A stretch of DNA of 26,966 nucleotides from assembly GCA_017398105.1 (NCBI GenBank), contig JAFQHF010000018.1, forward strand, positions 1 through 26,966, given 5' to 3'. How positions within the stretch are numbered: position 1 is the first letter of the stretch; each line of letters begins with the position of its first letter. This document shows, in pieces, positions 1 through 9,200 of this stretch. A program made the translations under genes and the position numbers. The notes beneath the pieces are model-generated. The model worked only from the letters and a program-made list of their open reading frames with translations, was not told where the DNA came from and did no database searches. This DNA comes from Oscillospiraceae bacterium. Lineage in GTDB: Bacteria; Bacillota_A; Clostridia; Oscillospirales; Oscillospiraceae.

Positions 1-127
1 AAGCAAATTGTGCTTGATGGGGAGAGGAGATGCGCAGATACAGGTGGAATTTTCTGCTTGCAGAAAATGCAACAGTGTATCTGATGCATCGACGAAGTGC
101 GCGCAGCAGGCTGCAAAAAGCTGGCGG

Positions 128-146
128 AAAAGCCCGAAGGGCTTTT
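128..146. terminator. second hairpin terminator beyond the giant gene
   Basis: An 8-bp stem (AAAAGCCC paired with GGGCTTTT) closes a GAA loop and is followed by further T residues on the plus strand. It is nearly symmetric, so it can act from either side. It backs up the hairpin at 158-191 for minus-strand transcription and could stop any plus-strand transcript entering from the left. Bases 1-127 hold no recognisable gene. They contain only a palindrome at 49-68 (ATTTTCTGC and its complement around TT). Confidence 0.7.
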
Positions 147-157
147 TCGACAAGCTG

Positions 158-191
158 AAAAAGGTACCGTCCTTTCGGGCGGTACCTTTTT
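158..191 (-). terminator. rho-independent terminator of the giant surface-protein gene
   Basis: A 15-bp inverted repeat (158-172 with 177-191, one mismatch) closes a GAAA-type tetraloop. It has A and T runs at its two ends, so it is functional in both directions. It begins 13 bases after the stop codon of the giant minus-strand gene. Stem length, tetraloop and U-tract are those of a strong intrinsic terminator. Confidence 0.9.
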
Positions 192-203
192 GCGTATGTT
201 GTG

Positions 204-3200
204 TTACTTTGCGATCTTGATATTCACCGTCACTGTGGTGAGTTTTGCATCACTTGCATTGCCCACAGGGATGATATCCAGTGCCAGCTTATAGCTCTTG
301 CCAGCTGCCAGGCCGCTGCCGTTGGCAATGGTAAGAACCAGATCTGCATTGGCTGTCGGCTCTTCCAGCAGATTTCTGCCGATGGCAGAAGCATCCAGGG
401 CTGCGATCAGCTCTTTGGCCGTCTTGGCTTCGTTGACGACCACTTCCGCCAGCTGTGCGCCCACGGGTGCTGTCAGCTGCAGGTTCACTGCCATGGCTGC
501 CTGGCCGGGAACGTAAACTTCCGGTGTTGCCTTGGTCTTCAGGCTGCTCTGGCTGACCTTTACGTTCACGGGCTTGACCTCGAAGGTCTCACCACACAGC
601 TCATAGGTGAAGGTCACCTTGTAGGTTGCCTTGGTGGAATACTGGACATCCGGATTCAGTCCCAGGGTGAAGTACTGCTTGCCCTTGTCATCCACTGCCA
701 GATCAGACAGGGTGAACAGCTCAGTATCCTGAGCCTCGCCGTTGACCTCGATACCGGAAATGACAATGTCATCCAGCTTGCCTTCCACATTGGCTATCTT
801 GTTCACCGTGTAGACGATCTCGCTTTCGGGAACGATGGCATCCAGCTTACCCTTGGCGCCCAGCGTCAGCTTGGGCTCTGCGGAGCTGATGCTGACCTTG
901 ACAGTTACAGCCTTCAGATTGACACCGTTGACATCAGGCACTGCCGTGAAAGTGTAGGTGCCGGCCTTGGGTTTCATACCGGGCAGAATGGAGGCTACGA
1001 TATCGCCGCCGTTGCCTGCATTCTCATATTCCACACGGATCATCTGGGCATTGTTCCAGGCATCGCTGTCTTCCTTGGCGGTGGATACGAACAGGTCATC
1101 GGTGCCGAAGCCGGTCAGAGGCAGGTTGCCGTTGCTCAGAACCGCGGAGGTAGAATCCGTCAGGTTCGGCACATTGCTGTTCAGCTTCAGGGTAGACTTG
1201 CCCAGCTTCACAGCCGGGTCCTTATCCGTTACGGTGACATTGTGCTTCAGGGTAACAGGATACATCCAGTCTTCCTTCTGAACAGAGATGTTCAGGGTGG
1301 TCTTCTTTGCTTCCTTCAGGGTCAGGCTCAGCTCATCGGAATCCGTCAGGGTGGTGACCTCATCCTCGTAGCCGGTGATCACGATCACATCCGTGTCTTC
1401 CAGATCCAGAACCTGCTTTTCGGTCTTATTGTACAGCTGGAAGAACATCTCCAGACCCATGCCGAACTTCTCATTGGTATTGACCATGCTGGAAGCAGGC
1501 TCGGTGGACAAGCTCAGCTTGGTTGCGGAGGTGCCGATGGTGATGGCCTTCTCCACGGGCTGGCTGTAGCCTTCCAGGTAGACCAGCAGATCAGCCTTGG
1601 TATCAGGCTTGTACTTGGGATTGTCCGCATACTTGTCCGCCAGGTCTTCTGCGAAGTGGATCACGCCGTCTTCGTCCATGTAGAAGTCATCGGTTTCAGC
1701 CAGCTCCAGTCCCACAACAGCCGTATCCTTGGCGGTAACGGTCAGGGTGGTGGTGCTACCCTTGTAGAACAGATCCATCTTGGTGTTCTGCTTGATGGTG
1801 ATGGAAGGAATGGTGCTCTTGACGGTGACCTTCAGATTCAGGGTATACTCACCTTCCTCACAGGTCACGGTCAGCTTGGTGTTCAGATTGCCGTTCTTCA
1901 GATCGGGATCGCCCTTGATGTTCAGCAGCTGGGTTTCGGGATCATAGACTGCATCCAGACCGCTGTCAATGCTGACATCCTCAATGGCATTCTGATAGCC
2001 GGGGATCAGGGCCACATTCACGCCGGTCTCCATCTTGGGATTCAGGGTCACGGCTGCCGCACCCAGCTTGGGAGCCTTGTCGTAGACCATTACCGTCATA
2101 GTGGCCGTTGTCTTGGCCAGGTCGGTGGACTGAGCGGTGATGGTTGCGGTGCCGTCCTTGCCCGCTGCAATGGTCAGGGTCGCAGAGCCGTCGTTGTTGA
2201 CCTTCACGGATGCCAGCTTGGTATCGGAGGAGGTCCACTTGATTGCCTTCTTATCCAGGGTCATGGTGTTACCGTACTTATCCTGTGCCTCAGCACCGAT
2301 GGTGAAGGTACGGGAAGCCGCATCGGTCAGTTCAGCCTTATCCAGGATCAGCTCGGAAGGCGTCAGCGTCAGGGTCTTGACCTGTGCGGGGGCAACAGTC
2401 AGATTGATGAAATCAGACTTCTTGCTGCCGTCGATGGCAGTTGCGGTCAGCTTGGTGGTACCGCCGCCGATGACGGGAATGGTGTAGGTGCCGTCGCCGT
2501 TGTCAATGATCTGGGCTGCATCCACAACCTTCTTGTTGCTGGAGGTCCAGGTGACTGCCTGGAGTCCGGCGATGCCGTTGTCAACGACAGTCCGCAGGAC
2601 AGGAGCGGGATCACCCTGCTCAATATTGGCCTTGCCCTTGTCATCAACGGTAATATTCTCCACTGCCTCGATGGTAACGGACTGAGCCTTGGGCGTGATG
2701 GTGCCGCCGTTGTTGATGGGTGCATTGCCGAAGTAGTCGCCGAAAATGTTCAGGTAACTGCCCTTATTCAGGATCAGGCTGCCGTTGTTGGTCAGGCTGC
2801 CGTGGATCACGTAGTTGTTGACACCCTCGAAGTGGTAGACCACCAGGCTGCCGTTGACAGTTACGGTAACATTTTCTTCGATTTCTGCCTCGCCGTTGAT
2901 CAGCAGGGTCAAATTAGCGGGGATGGTCACATCTTCGGTAATTGCCAGAGCTTCGGTATTGCTGGTGTATACCGTGACCATACCGTAGCCCACACCTGCT
3001 TCAATTGCGCAATGCAGGGTCTCTTCGTCTGCGTTATTGTAATTCAGGTTCAGGTTCTTGATATTAACACCGGTGACATCTGCGGTCTTGTTCATCACAG
3101 CATCCACCTGGAAGATACCCTTGCCGCTGTAGGAGCCGGCCACATGGATATAGCCGTTGCTGTAGCAGTCATGGTTATAGATGCCGCCGTTGTTCACCAG

Positions 3201-6200
3201 CTTACCGCCGGCTTCCACATCGACCTTACCGCCGTTTTCAACGAACAGGTAACCCTTAACGGTCAGAGTCTTGCCCTTAGGCACGATCAGGTGACCGCCG
3301 CTGCTGATGGTCAGATTGCCTTCCAGAACCAGATTCCGCTCCAGGGTCACCTGGCTGTGCAGGGGCTGACCGTTTGCAATCAGGTCTTCCAGAGCATCCT
3401 GATCCTTCACAAAGGCAGAACCGCCGATGGTGGATTCCTCATCGCCAATGGGAGGATTGCCCAGCCAGATGCCGTCTGCAATCAAGCTGCCGCCCATATT
3501 GACATAGACATCGCCAATATTGTTCACGGTGCCGCTGCTGGTCATCTCGCCGTCGGTGATGATGCGGATCATGCCGTGGTTTTCGATGGTACCCAGGTTC
3601 TCCACCTTGGCGCCGAACCATGCGAAAATGCTGCCGCGATCCGTAATGGTCAGGGTCACGCCCTCGGGAATGGTCAGGGTCACGCCGGTGCCGTTCAGGA
3701 TCAGAGTGGAGTTCAGCTCCATATCCCGCTCCAGAACCAGAGGCACACGCAGGCTGACCTGGCTCCACTGATCCTGCTCGGCCTGGGCCAGCAGGTTTTC
3801 CAGCTGATCCTGGGTCATGGCGAAGGCAGAGCCTGTGATTGTGCCGCCGTAGTTATGGGGGTTGTAGCCGCGCCAGTTGCCGTTGGCGATCAGGGTGCCG
3901 CCTTCGTAGACATAGACGGTGCCGGCATTCATGGTGCCGTCCACGTTCAGGGTACCGCCATCCTGGATCAGCATGTCGGCATTCAGGAACATTGCGCCCT
4001 GGATGTCGATCTTGCCGCCGTTGCGCACATAGAAGGAGGTGTTGGCGCCCAGGGTATTGTAAACCTCAGGCACTGTCAGCGTGCAGCCGTCCACGTATAC
4101 GTCAACGTCAAAGTCGCTGTACTTCTCATCCTCCCAATCCAGAGGCTCCACATACCAGTTGCTGCGCATGTCCATATCCCGCAGGATATACACGTTACCG
4201 CCGATATAGCCGCTGTGACTTACGATGTCGAAGTAGCGCAGCAGGCTTGCCTCGTTGTGCAGAGGCAGCTCCTCGCTGATGGTGTGCACCAGCTTCTGCA
4301 GATGCATATCCACACCGAAGGCTCTGTGGGCCACGATGCCGTCGTTCTTGACCACGAACATGTTCTCCAGAGATGCATTTTCACCGTGGATATACTCGCC
4401 TTCCACATTCATAGAGGCATCACCGGTGCTGCTGCCATTCTGGATCAGGCCGTTGTTGATCAGGGTAGAGCCTTCCCGGATGCGGGCCAGGCCCATGTTG
4501 TTCAGCTGACCGTTGTTCTCGATGGTTGCGCCTTCCATCAGGTTCAGCAGATTCTTGCCAATCACGAACAGGCCGTTGTTGACGATCTTGCTGGACTCGG
4601 TGATGTTCAGGTAGCCCTCGCTGTACAGCCAGCCACCCTCGAGGGTTTCATTATTGATAGGAGCAATGGTCAGGGTGGTAGGCCGCTTTCTGCCGTTCTG
4701 CTCGCCATCCTGCATGATGATGGTGATGTTTTCGGGAACGATCACCTGCTCGGTGATGGTGGTATCCACCGCCAGCCACAGCATGCCGTTGCGGTAGCCC
4801 TCATCGCCGATCCACTGGATCAGGGACTTCAGCTGCTCCTGGCCGTTGCCATCGCTGATGCCGGTCCATACAGTCTGGCGGGAGATATCCAGGCCCTCAA
4901 TGGTGCCCATCTCGCCGTCCACCAGATCGTTGCCGATCATACCGTTTCCAGTGATGCAGTCGGCAGCGTTCAGATCCATGGTTCCGGTGATGTAGTTTTC
5001 CATGGTGCCGTCCACTGTGATCTGGGGTCTGCGGTAATTACCGTTGCCGGTATCGAAGGTTTCCAGCAGGCCCGTATTGGACAGCCAGCCGTCGATTCCG
5101 ATGGTCAGATCCGCACCGAACAGACGCATGGTTCCCCGGTTGTACACGGTGCCGTTCAGGATCAGATGGCCGTCATACAGGACAACCAGGTAGCTGTCCT
5201 CGTTGATGACCAGCTCTGCGCCCTCAGGAATGGTCATTTCACCGTTGACACGGATGATGTACTTGCCATATCTGTTGGCACCGGCATAGTCGACCATATC
5301 CATTGCGGACTGGGCATTCGCGCCCTCGTAGCGCAGGTAAATGTTTGCAATCGCAACGCCCTTTACCATGGCCACGGTGCCGTCATCGAAGTATGCGGTC
5401 AGAACCTCGGCAGCTTCACCATTGGGGAACTGGCCGTGGTTGTACCGTGCCTTGCTCAGATCCAGCACGCCGTGGGAAGCATTGAGGATAGAACCGTTAT
5501 TGTTCACCACTGCGCCGGTGTAAGCAACGATCTCAAGGGTCTGCTCATTTTCGGGGAAGATCTCATCGAGCATCTCGATGGAGTTGGAATTGTTGTTGAC
5601 CGTACCGCGGATGTAGACACCGCCGCAGACGACCATGCCCATATTATTGTTCAGGGTGCCGTTGACATTCATCACACCGTGGTGCTCAATGAAGCCATTC
5701 AGGCCCTGCTCTTCATCAGACAGGTTGTTCAGGGTGCCTTCCACATTGACGGTACCGCCGCTGTTTGCAGTGATTGCGCCAATATTCAGATAACCATAGT
5801 TATCCAGGGTGCCGGTGATGTTCAGCGTACCTGCTCTCCAGTAACCCACATGCAGAGCAACGTTATTCACCAGCTTGCCGCTGACATTGGCAGTGGAGCT
5901 GTCATTCAGGAAGATGGCGTTGTTCAGCACCAGCTCGCCCTCCACATTCAGTGTGGACTGGTTGAAGGTGATGCTGCTGCCGTTCATGCCGCCGTTGACA
6001 TACAGGGTTGCGCCGGAGCTGACCGTGATGCCTGCTCTGGTGCCGTCCACATACAGGACGAAGTTCTCAGGCAGACTCAGCACCCAGTCAGAGGTGACCG
6101 TGACCATCTGATGCAGATGATACTCATGCTCACCGGCTGCCCAGGCTGCATCCAGCGCTGCCTGCAGCTGATTCTGAGTCACCAGGCCGGTGTCGACACC

Positions 6201-9200
6201 GGAAGCAATGACCATCTTGCCCACATATTCGTCGCCGTTCTTGACGGTGTGCACATAGCCGTCACCCATGGGGATGGCTGTCAGATTACGGTAGGTATTG
6301 GCATCCACATCGAAGAAGGAGATGTCGCCGTGGAAGTAAGTTTCCTCAGCGGATTCGGATGCGCTGTAGACTGCCATTTCCGCCTCGATGTTGATGGTTT
6401 CGCCCTGGCCATTGACCACAACGGGGGCATACCAGGCCACCAGGCCCTTGCTGCAGGCCTCGTTATTGGAGGTGTCCACAGCTGTCAGGTTGACGGTGCC
6501 GCCATTGACGATGAATTCGGAAACATTCTCACCGGTGAGGTCTGCATTTCCGGTCTGCTTTTCGACGAAGATCGCCACAGGCCAGGTGCTGATGTCGTTA
6601 TTGGCCGCGCCCCGTGCGGAGGCATTGATGGTGCCGTTGGCATCCTCAATGACCACCAGACCGTTGACCAGGATACCAAGCCTGCCGCCGTTGGCATTCA
6701 GGGTGCCGTCAATGACCTGGGTCATGGAGCGGTTTTCCTCAGGCCGTTCATAGTCGTGGGCCTGCACCAGTGCGATATTGCCGCCGTTCAGGCTCAGGGT
6801 GCCATCATTCAGCAGCAGCTGACCCACGGACAGCATGACGGGTGCATTGGCATCAGAATTGACAGTTACCGTTGCATTATCCATCTGATGGAACGTGCCG
6901 TTGTTCAGGATACCATGGATGATACGGTCCTTGCTTGCCAGACCTGCAATATCGATGTCGATTCTGGCATTGTCATTCAGGGACAGATACATGTCATTCT
7001 GCAGGGCAGCATGGATGGGCTCTGCCAGGATGGTATCGTCAATATCGATATCCACATAGGCGTTGCCAGCCAGGCCGGTGCCCATGTTCACGCTCATGAT
7101 GGAGTTATCCAGGTCAATGGTGCCGCCATTGATGGCTACCATGCCATTGGCTTCAAGGAAGCCCAGATTTTCCAGGTGGATGGTACCGCTTCTCATTTCG
7201 AAGCTGCCGTCCAGATGGATACCAACACAGTCGCCGTTCAGGGTAGTGCCGTCCCAGATAATGGCAGGCTCATTGTCCTTAACTGCGCCGAAGTAGAAGT
7301 GCGCCATGTCAACATTGATGGTACCGCCGGTGAAGTTCGCAGTGGAAATCGGGTACACATCCATAGCCGCATTCATTGCCATGGCAGTATTGATGTTGAT
7401 GGTGCCGCCGGAAACATTCAGGGTGGAGCCGGTGCCGGCAATGGGGCCCTGCTCATTGAACTGGCAGCCAATGCCCAGGCTGCAGCCCTGGCTGTTGCTG
7501 TTGATGTTGAGGGTACCGCCGGAGATGTTCACCACAGAGTTCTCTGTGCCGATACCGGTAAAGTTGCCATTCTCACCGGAAGAAACCTGGGCGTTGATGG
7601 TCAGGGTACCGCCGGAGAGATCCAGACGGCCGCCGGACATCCAGAAGCCCTCGTAATTGACACCTACCGTGCCTTCGTTATTGACCCAGATACCGCCAAC
7701 GGGGTTCAGGGTAACGGTACCGCCGGTCTGGGTGAAGCTGCGGCCGTCGCTGACGTTCAGGGTATCGGTATTCAGCTTGCCGTTTTCTTCCACGGTGATG
7801 CCGTCCATATTCTCGATACCGGCGTAGCCGCCCCAGTAATCATCGGTATCATCGTAGCGTCTTGCACCCTGGGGAAGCTTTGCATTCAGGGTAGCGCTGT
7901 CGGTAACGGTCAGGTAAGCGCCGTTATTGCCGCAGACCGCATGGAGCCATGCGTCATTGTCGCCATGCTTGCCAATGCCTGCGATCTCTGCGGTAACGGT
8001 GGTGTTGCCTGCAATGGTCAGACGGCCATTGACCTGAACGGTATTAAAGGCATAGTTACCCCATTCGTTGGTATGGCCGGTGCCGTTGTCGCTGAACAGG
8101 TACAGGCTGCCGCTGCCGCCGATGGTCACATGGATGTCATTGTCCAAAGACAGTGCAGCGTCATAATCGCAGGAGATGGTATTGCTGCCGATCAGATTCA
8201 GCGTCAGATTCTGATTGGGCAGGTCATAATGCTCATCGCCGCCGGGAACCAGGTTGCCCTGATTGTCCCGCTCCTGCCAGTGGTAGCTCAGACCCAGCTC
8301 CTCAAGCGTTGCGTTCTGCAGGGTCAGGATATTGTTGTCGTAGTCATAGAATACGCCGCTGGGCAGGGTACCCACCTGGGAACCGTTGGGGCCGCTCACA
8401 AGGAAGCCGTCGCCTTCGGCATAGTAGGTGTAGGTTTCGCCGTTGATCCTGAACCAGGCATCATACCTGCCCAGATCCTTGGGATTACAGGACAGATCCC
8501 GCTGCCAGGTGTACTGGAACTCACCGTCCTGGTACATATCCACTTCCACGTTCACATGGAAGCTGCCGGTCTGCCACATATTGGCCGCGACCTCATCCTT
8601 GACATCAAAGCGGTAGACCGTATTGCTGACCTTGGTCATGGTGACCTTGTCTGCGTGATTGGTCATGCGCACGTTCTGCGGTGTCATGACTTCATCGGTG
8701 ATGATCAGATAGAAGGTATTGCCGCCGAAGGGATTGATCTGCATGCCGAACTGCATCCAGGTGGCGTTGGAAGCAACGGGGCCGGAATAGAAGCCTGCTG
8801 CTCTGTCGCGCTCCAGGTAGATGGGCATCTTCAGAACATTGCCGTTGTGGTTATAGGTAATGTAGGCAATGGTATCCCAGGCCGCCATTTCGTTGGGGAT
8901 CACCACATTCATGAAGCAGTCGGTATTGGGCTCGCCGGGCTTGAATTCTGCCCAGTCATACTCACTCAGGCTAACCAGATTCACATAGCCCTCGGTGCCC
9001 AGCTGCTCAGGCTTCAGGGGCGTACGCACCCACTGGCCTGCATCCTCATCCCAGACATTCAGGTAGAAGATCCACATGAAGTCCACGCCGGGAGACATCT
9101 GGGCCTGCCGGTTCTCCTGGTACTGCTCGTTCAAGAAGAAGCCTTCACCGAAATCATGAACCCAGTAGGAGGAAATGTAGGGCTCGGTATCGCCGGGTTC

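Noticed and set aside
8..220. Short plus-strand frames in bases 1-294
   Set aside because: They run through both terminator hairpins and into the end of the giant gene, and have no family resemblance.
204..400. Sortase signal or S-layer anchor at the C-terminus of the giant protein
   Set aside because: The protein ends in an Ig-like strand (TTVTVNIKIAK) with no LPXTG, hydrophobic tail or SLH repeat.
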